A stretch of DNA of 64,000 nucleotides, taken from Acidimicrobiia bacterium (GTDB lineage Bacteria; Actinomycetota; Acidimicrobiia; Acidimicrobiales; MedAcidi-G1). The stretch covers positions 1 through 64,000 of the forward strand of contig DUCC01000002.1 in NCBI GenBank assembly GCA_012959995.1. Reading direction: 5' to 3'. Both the position numbers and the translations under genes were made by a program. Below the pieces are notes generated by a model. That model did not search any database, was not told where the DNA came from, and was given only the letters and a program-made list of their open reading frames with translations. This document shows, one piece after another, positions 8,169 through 15,307 of this stretch; positions within the stretch are counted from its first letter, which is position 1, and every line of letters begins with the position of its first letter.

Positions 8169-8402
8169 TTACGACGTTGAGTCGACTGACGGCCTTAAAT
8201 CAATACGCAAGGTCAACACGCCATCTTCAAAAGTCGACTGGGCATCGCCGATAATGGCAAAATCTTGAAAATCATTTTGCGCTTGTTCAATAAACATTTT
8301 TCGCTCATCCCCACCAATTGGGGGCAGGTTCCGGTTCCGTACCGCCGCCGAGCGTTCACGAAAACGCTCCAACATGGCCTCAACATCTAACTCCTCAGAC
8401 AT
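8169..8402 (-). CDS. Small hypothetical protein
   Basis: 77 residues from the ATG at 8402, chosen because AAGGAG lies eight bases upstream; an upstream ATG at 8444 would overlap the preceding gene by 50 bases. The start overlaps the 3' end of the upstream membrane-protein gene by eight bases. The N-terminal half is charged and likely helical (EAMLERFRERSAAVRNRN); the C-terminal part (AIIGDAQSTFEDGVLTLRID) is strand-like. No family is recognised. Its position as last gene of the metX operon suggests co-expression only. Confidence 0.65.
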   Translation of the reverse strand: MSEELDVEAMLERFRERSAAVRNRNLPPIGGDERKMFIEQAQNDFQDFAIIGDAQSTFEDGVLTLRIDLRPSVDSTS

Positions 8403-8844
8403 GATTAGTTGCTCCTTCATCGGCATCGTTACCAGGTACTTCACGGCTCATAGAATTTGACAGAAGCTCTCTCGAAGATTTCGCCTCGCTCCGGGGCCTC
8501 GGTTCAGTATTACTTTCTCGCAATAACGGTTTTTTCTGTTTCGGCGCCGAAACGGTACCGTCTACCTCGCCTCGGTCAACCGCCGCTTGCCATCGCTGCG
8601 TGGGGCGAGTGTGCCACCAAAACCCGACCGCACCCATAGCCACTCCCCCAGCAATTAGGCGCAAGGTCAGCACAATTTCATTCACCCGATCGTTGGCCGT
8701 TTTTCCCTCTGCATCTACCGCAGAAGGAATCGTCTCTACGGTGGTTACCTGCGCGCCAACCGAAGGAACCAAAAACAAACCGGTAAAAAGCAAAGCTGTA
8801 GCAAACCTAAGCCCGCCTGATTTTCGTTTTGCCCCAAGGCTCAT
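8395..8844 (-). CDS. Small membrane protein of unknown function
   Basis: 149 residues from the ATG at 8844, which has a GGGAG ribosome site; the longer frame from 8919 would run into mutM. An N-terminal signal or first membrane helix (FATALLFTGLFLVPSVGA) is followed by a ~35-residue segment, a second helix (IVLTLRLIAGGVAMGAVGFWW) and a polar, Arg/Ser/Glu-rich tail that should face the cytoplasm. The next gene starts inside its 3' end. Family not recognised. Confidence 0.65.
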   Translation of the reverse strand: MSLGAKRKSGGLRFATALLFTGLFLVPSVGAQVTTVETIPSAVDAEGKTANDRVNEIVLTLRLIAGGVAMGAVGFWWHTRPTQRWQAAVDRGEVDGTVSAPKQKKPLLRESNTEPRPRSEAKSSRELLSNSMSREVPGNDADEGATNHV

Positions 8845-8891
8845 AGTGACTTGCTCCCTCTCCGAATCTTCAGGATAGTCCCACAAACCCG

Positions 8892-9671
8892 TTACTGCTG
8901 ATGCTGCGGGCACCACCAAGTAGTTCGCCCACCAATAGTGGCCTTTACCAACGGCTCACCCTCTTGAGGGCAACAAGCACCAGGATGGCGGTGTTCGAAC
9001 AATTCTCCCATGTGCGAACCCCCACGCTTATCCAACTGGTTGAGCACTTGGCGCATTACCCGAGCCAGCACTTTGCTCTCTTGATCGCTCAACAAACCGG
9101 CCGGCCGACGGGGGTCTAAACCAGCTCGCCAACACATTTCATCAACCAACAAATTGCCCAACCCGGCGATGCGAGATTGATCCAACAACCGTGCTTTTAA
9201 CGGACCTCGGCCACCCGACAAAGCCAGGCGTAAACCCCCAACCCCCAGAGTCCACGCATCGGGACCTAAGGCTGCTTCATCAGGAGCTATTTCTACCCCA
9301 CCAAAACGTCGAGGATCATCCATAATCAACTGGCCGCCCCCCGTAAACGTTAAACCAAAACGATGCCACGCCGGGTTAAACCTTCGGCTTCCCCATTCCA
9401 AATGCTCAATGGCTGCCTGACCATCCACCAACAAACGACCCGTCATGCCAAAACGTAGACCTAACGTAGGCCCGCCAGAATCCAGCAACAACAACTTGCC
9501 AATACGCCGAGCCTCAGTAAATCGTCGGCCCACCAGAGCAGCAGACACCGACTCCGGGGTGGCCCCGCCTTTAATAAACCAAGTGTCCGGGGCCTGCACC
9601 GAATGCACGGTACGACCCACCACTTGCTCGGCTAACCGGCGGTAGACCTCAATTTCTAAAATCTCTGGCAT
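8892..9671 (-). CDS. mutM: Formamidopyrimidine-DNA glycosylase / endonuclease VIII family
   Basis: 259 residues. It starts MPE, giving the catalytic N-terminal Pro2 and Glu3 of the Fpg/Nei family, and keeps the Lys in RRIGKLLLLD. The helix-two-turn-helix region is recognisable around LDQSRIAGLGNLLVDEMCWRAGLDP. These enzymes cut out oxidised bases such as 8-oxoguanine and nick the strand. The C-terminal zinc finger is unusual: it begins G-A-C-C-P and ends C-P-Q-H instead of two CxxC pairs, so metal binding may use a different ligand set. It lies five bases after the PLP gene in the riboswitch-led met operon. Fpg versus Nei specificity cannot be decided here. Confidence 0.85.
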   Translation of the reverse strand: MPEILEIEVYRRLAEQVVGRTVHSVQAPDTWFIKGGATPESVSAALVGRRFTEARRIGKLLLLDSGGPTLGLRFGMTGRLLVDGQAAIEHLEWGSRRFNPAWHRFGLTFTGGGQLIMDDPRRFGGVEIAPDEAALGPDAWTLGVGGLRLALSGGRGPLKARLLDQSRIAGLGNLLVDEMCWRAGLDPRRPAGLLSDQESKVLARVMRQVLNQLDKRGGSHMGELFEHRHPGACCPQEGEPLVKATIGGRTTWWCPQHQQ

Positions 9672-9676
9672 GGGGC

Positions 9677-10861
9677 TTACCCCTCTGTTGCAGCCAACGC
9701 TTGAACAAAGTCGGCTTGCAAATCGTTGACCTGCTCAAGACCACACGACACCCGCACCGTGCCCGGACCAATACCCGAAAGCGCAAGCTCCTCAGGGGTC
9801 AAGCTGACATGGGTGGTACTCGCCGGGTGGGTCACCAACGTCTCTGGCCCTCCCAACGAAGTGGCTTGCCAAGCTATTTTCGTAGCCTCCACAAACTTTT
9901 GGCCAGCCTCTGCCCCGCCCACCAAATCAAAAGTCAACAACGAACCGTTTGAATTCATTTGGCGCTTAGCCAACGCTCGTTGCGGGTGAGAATCTAAACC
10001 GGGATACCGCACCTCGCAGGCCCCTGGGTTGCTTTCTAAAAACTGCGCCAAATGCAGCGCCGTAGCTGCTTGCTGATCAAGACGCACCCCCAAGGTACGC
10101 AAACCACGAAGCGCATTCAAAGCATCGAACGGCGAAGCATTACCCCCGTGCAACACGGCAAAACTCCACAACCAAGCCAACAACTCTTGGCTGCCGGCCA
10201 CCACCCCAATGGTGGCGTCGTTATGACCCGCGATGCCTTTGGTGGCCGAATGCAAAACTAAATCCACCCCAAAAGCCAACGGGTTTTGACCCAACGGGGT
10301 AGCAAAAGTAGAATCCACCACGGTCATAGGGCCACTCAGCGCCCCCAGCGCTTCAAGGTCCACCAAATCTAGGCGTGGGTTAGCCGGTGTTTCGGCAATA
10401 ACCAGCATCGTTTTACCGGGGATAACCGCATCGGCAAAAGCACCTTCTGCGGTGCCGTCCACAAACGTCACGTCAATGCCCATACGGGGGCACACCGATT
10501 GCAACAACAGCTGTGTCCCGGCATAGATTTGGCGCTGAGCCACAATATGGTCGCCCGAAGAACACAGCCCCATCACCACCGTGCTCATGGCCCCCATGCC
10601 CGACGAAAACGCTCGAGCCGCTTCGGCCCCTTCGAGGTCGGCCACCGCTTCTTCAAACGCATTAATGGTGGGGTTCCCGTAACGCGTGTAAAAGCGTTCC
10701 GGAGCCAACGAGGTAGCAAGTTTTTGTCCTTCTTCTACGGAGTCATAGGTAAAGACCGACGACGGGTAGAGCACCGGAGCCAATGAGTTTTCGCCCTCTG
10801 CCCGACCCGCCATAACCGCACGGGTCCGCAAATCAAGTGGTTGTTCATTGTTTTCTGCCAT
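9677..10861 (-). CDS. Cys/Met metabolism PLP enzyme (O-acetylhomoserine sulfhydrylase or cystathionine gamma-synthase type)
   Basis: 394 residues, usual for the family. The substrate-loop motif YTRYGNPT is near 58-65, the cofactor-stacking SSGMGAM near 86-92, the Asp of VVDSTFATP near 183, and the Schiff-base Lys near 208 in LHSATKGIAGHND. Its ATG overlaps the metX stop by one base (TAATG), so it is translated with metX, which makes O-acetylhomoserine. The partner logic favours an enzyme that uses O-acetylhomoserine with sulfide (MetZ/MetY-like) or cysteine (MetB-like); sequence alone does not separate these or methionine gamma-lyase. Control by the upstream SAM riboswitch is likely. Confidence 0.88.
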   Translation of the reverse strand: MAENNEQPLDLRTRAVMAGRAEGENSLAPVLYPSSVFTYDSVEEGQKLATSLAPERFYTRYGNPTINAFEEAVADLEGAEAARAFSSGMGAMSTVVMGLCSSGDHIVAQRQIYAGTQLLLQSVCPRMGIDVTFVDGTAEGAFADAVIPGKTMLVIAETPANPRLDLVDLEALGALSGPMTVVDSTFATPLGQNPLAFGVDLVLHSATKGIAGHNDATIGVVAGSQELLAWLWSFAVLHGGNASPFDALNALRGLRTLGVRLDQQAATALHLAQFLESNPGACEVRYPGLDSHPQRALAKRQMNSNGSLLTFDLVGGAEAGQKFVEATKIAWQATSLGGPETLVTHPASTTHVSLTPEELALSGIGPGTVRVSCGLEQVNDLQADFVQALAATEG

Positions 10862-12090
10862 TAGGAAATCTCCTCTAAAAAATGCTTTATATGCGTTGAT
10901 ACTTCGTGGGTGGCCGTTAAAAACCCGTCATGTCCGTCATCGTTTTCGACCACATACTGCGTGCATTGGCCACCTATTGCTTGCACCGCTTCGTAAATTT
11001 CTTTTTGCTGTTCTACCGGATACAAAAAGTCAGAGCTAATGCTGAGGGTCATTACCGGTACCCGAGCCACCCTTGAGACGGCTTCGTGCACGCTTCCTCG
11101 TTGGCGAGCCACATCATGAAGATCCATGGCCCGGTTAAGCACCAAGTAACTGTTGGCATCAAAACGGCGTACCAGTTTTTCGCCGTGGTAATCCAAATAA
11201 GACTCCACCTGAAACTGGTCCCACAAGCCGTAGATGCTGCGAGGGTTCGCTACCTCCCGGCCAAAACGTTCAGAAAAAGACCCCGCACTACGGTAATGAA
11301 TCTGAGCGATAGAACGAGCTACCGCCAACCCGTTATGTGGGCCTTGACCAAGTTCCTGTTGGTAATAGTCGCCGCCAAGAAACTGAGGGTCCAAAACCAA
11401 AGCGTTGCGGCCGGCGGCGCTCCAACCGATTTGCCAAGGACTGGCCGCCAAAGCAGTAGCTAGCGGAGCCAGCGCCCCCACCCGGTCGGGGTACATGATC
11501 CCCCATTCCAAAACTTGCATTCCGCCCATTGAGCCGCCGATAACTAACTTCCATTGGTCGATACCCAAATGGTCGGCTACCCCAACTTGAGCCCGGACCA
11601 TGTCTCGGGTTGTGACCACCGGAAAAGCCGAGCCATAAGGCAACTCGGTTATTGGGTTAGGCGAAGCCGGGCCGGTTGACCCTTGGCAACCCCCCAACAC
11701 GTTGATACAAACAATGAAATGCTTAGCGGGGTCCAAAGCTTGCCCTGGGCCGACCACGCCGTTCCACCAGCCAGGGGTTTTGTGTCCTTTACCGGCTTCA
11801 CCAAAGACATGAGCATCGCCAGTCAGAGCGTGGCACACCAATACCGCATTGTCGGCTTGCGGCGACAAAGTGCCCCAGGTTTCGTAGGCCATGGTGACTT
11901 CGTCGAGGGTTCCGCCGCCTTCTAAAGCAAACGGGCGCCCTTCGTTAATTACCACAAACTGGCGGTCGCCCACCGGGTCACCCTTTTGCCATGCACCAGT
12001 AACCGGCAGGTCGACGCTACGCAGACGCCGACTGCTGGCTGGTTTAGTCGAGTCAGGCTCGGAAGAAATGCCGTGGGTGGGGTCAGTCAT
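10861..12090 (-). CDS. metX: Homoserine O-acetyltransferase
   Basis: 409 residues from the ATG at 12090. The longer frame from 12177 is rejected because it would lie inside the riboswitch and its Gly/Ser-rich N-terminus is not protein-like. It is an alpha/beta hydrolase with the nucleophile elbow GGSMGG (Ser near 187), the ALTGDAHV oxyanion region, and a C-terminal Asp (SSDFLYP) and His (DDGHDGFL) completing the triad. It transfers acetyl from acetyl-CoA to homoserine, the first step to methionine; succinyl transfer is possible in the family. No good Shine-Dalgarno is visible. The small hairpin CCCGG-TCG-CCGGG at 12117-12129 may form part of the switch. Confidence 0.9.
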   Translation of the reverse strand: MTDPTHGISSEPDSTKPASSRRLRSVDLPVTGAWQKGDPVGDRQFVVINEGRPFALEGGGTLDEVTMAYETWGTLSPQADNAVLVCHALTGDAHVFGEAGKGHKTPGWWNGVVGPGQALDPAKHFIVCINVLGGCQGSTGPASPNPITELPYGSAFPVVTTRDMVRAQVGVADHLGIDQWKLVIGGSMGGMQVLEWGIMYPDRVGALAPLATALAASPWQIGWSAAGRNALVLDPQFLGGDYYQQELGQGPHNGLAVARSIAQIHYRSAGSFSERFGREVANPRSIYGLWDQFQVESYLDYHGEKLVRRFDANSYLVLNRAMDLHDVARQRGSVHEAVSRVARVPVMTLSISSDFLYPVEQQKEIYEAVQAIGGQCTQYVVENDDGHDGFLTATHEVSTHIKHFLEEIS

Positions 12091-12173
12091 GTTTTGGTGA
12101 GACGAACCACCGGAACCCGGCGACCGGGAGCCTGCATTTGCTGACCCCGGACACTTTGTTGTTCTTACGAACC

Positions 12174-12258
12174 ACATCCTTGCCTAGAAGGCAAGCGGGC
12201 ACCTTGGGTGTCCGTCCCAGGTTGCCGGATCCAGCCGAAACTGGACCTCTCATAATGT
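12174..12258 (-). promoter_or_regulatory. SAM riboswitch, SAM-IV-like, upstream of metX
   Basis: On the minus strand the element has a short closing stem (ACAT/ATGT), a P2 stem-loop GGTCCAG...CTGGATCC, the SAM-I/IV core CCGGCAACC, a P3 stem TGGG/CCCA, the core AAGGTGCC, and a stem CTTGCC-TTCTA-GGCAAG. The order and core bases match S-adenosylmethionine riboswitches; actinobacteria use the SAM-IV class before metX-type genes. SAM binding should switch off metX and the genes behind it. Confidence 0.8.
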
Positions 12259-12324
12259 CTTGGCCAAAGTGTAGGCCATTTAGTCTCCAGATGGGCAGAC
12301 AATTACTCTGCCGTCATGCTGGGG

Positions 12325-13494
12325 TTAAGCGGCATCCTCAGCGGGATCCCAAGCAGCTAAGTCTTTTAGCCGCTCATCATTAGAAAATATTTCCACGAAG
12401 GGGTACTTCATACCTAAGCGGCGCATCAACTTCCGGACTTCCATTTCTTCGTTCCAGAGAACCAAACTGACCACCACACCAGATTCGCCGGCTCGAGCGG
12501 TACGGCCCGAACGGTGCACATAAGTTTTTGCGTCAGAAGGTGGGTCGTAGTGAATTACCACGTCAACGTCATCAATATGGATACCGCGGGCCGCTACATC
12601 GGTAGCCACCAAGGCTTGCACCTTGTCGCTGGCAAAATCTTTCAAAGATTTCTCGCGTTGCGACTGACGTAGATCTCCATGAATGGGAGCGGCAGAAACA
12701 CCGGCATCGTTTAGTTTGGCGGCCAACTTATCAGCCCCCCATTTGGTGCGAGAAAAAACAATGGTGCGGTTAGAAGCGTTGATGATGGTGGCCGCCACTT
12801 TGATCCGGTCCATTTCGTGCACAGTCAAAAAGCGGTGCTGCATTTCTTTAACTGATACCTCTTCATAGGCCACCTCATGCATGGCCGGGTCAGTTTGATA
12901 CCGGCTAATGAGGCTGCCCACCATGCCGTCGAGGGTGGCTGAGAACAACATGGTCTGGTGTTTTCCTTCTACCCCACGGAGAACCCATTCAACCTGCGGC
13001 ATAAAGCCCATATCGGCCATTCGATCTGCTTCGTCAACGATGACCAACTCTAAAGCAGCAACAGAAACTTCTTTTCGCTCTATCAGGTCGATCAAACGAC
13101 CGGGGGTGGCCACAATAAACTCCACCCCTTTGTTTAAGGCAGCGATTTGTTTCTCAATGGGGGCGCCGCCGTAGATAGCTTGTACCCGAAGGCCACGAAC
13201 TGCAGCCAAAGGTTCGAGTTCGGCACAAACTTGCACAGCCAACTCGCGGGTCGGCACCAAAGCAAGGGCAGTGGGGCGCCCAGGTTGGGCTTTAGACATA
13301 AGTTGCACACAGGGAATGCCAAAGGCCAAGGTTTTTCCAGAGCCGGTTTTGGCTTTCCCGCAGACATCTCGCCGCGACAAACTGTCAGGGATAGTCATGG
13401 TTTGAATATCGAACGGCGAGGTGATTCCCCGCTCTGAAAGGGCCTCGACAATATCGGGATCTACTCCGAGGGCCGCGAACTCATTGGTGGACAT
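12325..13494 (-). CDS. DEAD-box ATP-dependent RNA helicase
   Basis: 389 residues from the ATG at 13494 (start MSTNEFAALG); a longer frame from 13560 is possible but its first 22 residues do not look conserved. All helicase motifs are present: Q-motif (SPFDIQ), I AKTGSGKT, Ia PTREL, GG, TPGR, II DEAD, III SAT, IV IVFSRTK, V ATDVAARGIHI, VI HRSGRTARAG. Residues Phe upstream of the Q-motif are also kept. It likely remodels rRNA or mRNA. The long leader back to 13692 contains a potential stem (GAGGTC/GACCTC near 13585-13627), which could regulate it as in cold-induced helicases, but this is inference. Confidence 0.92.
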   Translation of the reverse strand: MSTNEFAALGVDPDIVEALSERGITSPFDIQTMTIPDSLSRRDVCGKAKTGSGKTLAFGIPCVQLMSKAQPGRPTALALVPTRELAVQVCAELEPLAAVRGLRVQAIYGGAPIEKQIAALNKGVEFIVATPGRLIDLIERKEVSVAALELVIVDEADRMADMGFMPQVEWVLRGVEGKHQTMLFSATLDGMVGSLISRYQTDPAMHEVAYEEVSVKEMQHRFLTVHEMDRIKVAATIINASNRTIVFSRTKWGADKLAAKLNDAGVSAAPIHGDLRQSQREKSLKDFASDKVQALVATDVAARGIHIDDVDVVIHYDPPSDAKTYVHRSGRTARAGESGVVVSLVLWNEEMEVRKLMRRLGMKYPFVEIFSNDERLKDLAAWDPAEDAA

Positions 13495-13669
13495 GCTTCC
13501 TAATTTCTCGGTAGCCAGGCCACCGGGTTCGTCACCCGCCACTCTGACAGGTACCGCCACCGCTCTTCATGGGTGACGAACCTATTGAGGTCGAACAATC
13601 CAGCAGTCGACACTTCTCAATAGACCTCTTTACTCTACCTCAAGGCCACCTTGACCCGGCTTCTTACCC

Positions 13670-13696
13670 GTGACGTGGGGTCTGACTCCACGTCAC
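13670..13696. terminator. Hairpin at the end of the lgt-cyclase-ATL operon
   Basis: GTGACGTGG (13670-13678) pairs perfectly with CCACGTCAC (13688-13696), with a nine-base loop. It overlaps the stop codon of the alkyltransferase-like gene and would end the minus-strand transcript ahead of the helicase gene. There is no strong T-run. Confidence 0.6.
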
Positions 13697-13965
13697 GAAC
13701 TTGTGGGGGCGACGCGGCCGTTGGTGATGGTTACTCCTTCGGCACACAAAAGACGGGTTTGTTCGTTTTCTAAACCCGGCACCAACCGGCCAGAAGCAGT
13801 GACGACCCGCCACCAAGTAAACCCTGGATTGGTTTTTAAAAAACGCCCTACTGCACGATGCGCCCCCGGGAAACCTGCTTCTGCCGCTACCTCACCGTAA
13901 GCCAACACCTCGCCCGGTTGCAGCCCCTCCAGCACCCGAGCAACTTCTTTTTCAAACGGGGTCAC
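13693..13965 (-). CDS. Alkyltransferase-like protein (ATL, MGMT DNA-binding domain without the catalytic Cys)
   Basis: 90 residues, the length of a lone MGMT C-terminal DNA-binding domain. The conserved start TPFEKEVARVLEGLQPGEVLAYGEVA and the Arg-finger region HRAVGRFLKTNP are present. The active-site stretch P-C-H-R-V is replaced by T-W-W-R-V-V, so the alkyl acceptor Cys is Trp. ATL proteins bind O6-alkylguanine, flip it and hand it to nucleotide excision repair. The start overlaps the cyclase-like gene by four bases. Confident in family; repair role is by family knowledge. Confidence 0.88.
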   Translation of the reverse strand: MTPFEKEVARVLEGLQPGEVLAYGEVAAEAGFPGAHRAVGRFLKTNPGFTWWRVVTASGRLVPGLENEQTRLLCAEGVTITNGRVAPTSS

Positions 13966-14504
13966 TGTTCACCAGGGTTTTTAAACTTTTCAAGCGAAGA
14001 CAACTGCACTACCTCAATCGGATCGCTAAAACCATCAAGAGACCGCAACCCGATTTTGCGAGCAGCAGTATTTACCATCAATTTAATTACCAAATCAGCG
14101 GGAGCCAGCACTTGGTGCGGTTCTGCAAGGTCACAAAGCCTTGAGGCCAGAATGACTGGAGCCCCCACATGATCATCCCCATCAATCAACAACACGTAGC
14201 CCTCGGCAATGCCAGCGCGCATAGGCAACGGTGACTGAGAGAAGTCAACAAGCCCCTCCATAGCGATCACTGCCTCTACCGTTTCTTCGGCCTCTACCCC
14301 CACCAACATGGCTCCATCGCCCAACCATTTGGCTATACGGACCCCCCGCAAAGAAGCCACCCGCCGCACCGACTCGCGAAAACCAATAAGCAACTCCATG
14401 GCTGCCTCATCGCCTTCCGTGTTGGTGAAATGCGTAAATCCTGAAAGGTCAAGAAAAGCAAACGTACGTTTGATACGCCGATTAGGTGAGCTATTTTCAT
14501 CCAT
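13962..14504 (-). CDS. Class III adenylate/guanylate cyclase homology domain protein, possibly inactive
   Basis: 180 residues, a single cyclase homology domain with no sensor or membrane part. The metal-binding Asp motifs are present: F-A-F-L-D-L-S-G-F-T near residue 20 and K-W-L-G-D-G-A-M near 65. The late motif normally G-x-x-V-N-x-A-x-R reads GAPVILASR, keeping the Arg but replacing the transition-state Asn with Ile. It could therefore be weakly active or a regulatory nucleotide binder. It follows lgt by two bases and overlaps the ATL gene. Confidence 0.8.
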   Translation of the reverse strand: MDENSSPNRRIKRTFAFLDLSGFTHFTNTEGDEAAMELLIGFRESVRRVASLRGVRIAKWLGDGAMLVGVEAEETVEAVIAMEGLVDFSQSPLPMRAGIAEGYVLLIDGDDHVGAPVILASRLCDLAEPHQVLAPADLVIKLMVNTAARKIGLRSLDGFSDPIEVVQLSSLEKFKNPGEQ

Positions 14505-14506
14505 AG

Positions 14507-15307
14507 CTACTTACCAGAACCTAATTTTTGACGGCCCTTTAGGGTGATAAAAGCCCCGACTGCTAAAGCAATCATGCTCAACCATATGTTGACCCGAACC
14601 CCAGCAATGAGCGATGCGTGGTCGATACGCAAAGCCTCCACCCACAGACGACCAAGGCCATAACCGAAAATCCAGAGCCCCAAGAGGTGACCTGGTTTGA
14701 GCATCCGCCGAGCATCGACCCGCATCAAAAACCAAGCCAAGGCGAGGTTCCAGAGGCCTTCATAAAGAAACGTCGGGTGAAAAGTAGCCACATCAACAAA
14801 CTCTGTTGGTCGATGCGCCGCATCAATTTTTAAACCCCACGGCAAATCGGTGGGGCCGCCAAAAAGTTCTTGATTAAACCAGTTTCCTAAACGACCGATG
14901 GCTTGCGCTATCGGCAAACTCGGAATTACCGCATCCAGAATCCCCGACGGAGAAATACCCCGTTGGCGAGCCACCAACACGCCGACAATTATCCCGGCCG
15001 CCAAACCGCCCGGAATACCCAAGCCGCCTTCCCAAATCTTTACCGCATCTCCCCAACTGCCTTGATAACGCTTCCAATCGGTAGCCACGTGATAGACCCG
15101 GGCGCCAATTAACCCGGCTGGTACAGCCCACGATGCGATAGCCGTAATGTCATCTTGGTGGCCGCCTTTGGCCACCCAACGTTTCTGCGCCACCCACACC
15201 GCAGCCACCACCCCGAGAGCGATCATCATCCCGTAGGCCCGCAACTCTAAAAAGCCAAGATCAATTGAACCGCGGCTCGGGCTCGGCAAAAAAGCGAGGA
15301 AGCCCAT
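14507..15307 (-). CDS. lgt: Prolipoprotein diacylglyceryl transferase
   Basis: 266 residues with about seven membrane helices. The Lgt signature GRLGNWFNQELFGGPTD lies near residue 140, with the essential Arg/Asn/Glu. It transfers diacylglycerol from phosphatidylglycerol to the lipobox Cys of prolipoproteins, such as the L,D-transpeptidase in this window. The gene starts on the last base of the acyl-CoA dehydrogenase stop (TAATG overlap) and is followed two bases later by the cyclase-like gene. Confidence 0.95.
   Translation of the reverse strand: MGFLAFLPSPSRGSIDLGFLELRAYGMMIALGVVAAVWVAQKRWVAKGGHQDDITAIASWAVPAGLIGARVYHVATDWKRYQGSWGDAVKIWEGGLGIPGGLAAGIIVGVLVARQRGISPSGILDAVIPSLPIAQAIGRLGNWFNQELFGGPTDLPWGLKIDAAHRPTEFVDVATFHPTFLYEGLWNLALAWFLMRVDARRMLKPGHLLGLWIFGYGLGRLWVEALRIDHASLIAGVRVNIWLSMIALAVGAFITLKGRQKLGSGK

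Noticed and set aside
7956-8180. Plus-strand frame across tRNA-Gly
   Set aside because: It reads through the antisense of a clear tRNA gene.
12091-12177. N-terminal extension of metX
   Set aside because: It overlaps the SAM riboswitch and reads Gly/Ser/Pro-rich; the ATG at 12090 gives a normal MetX start.
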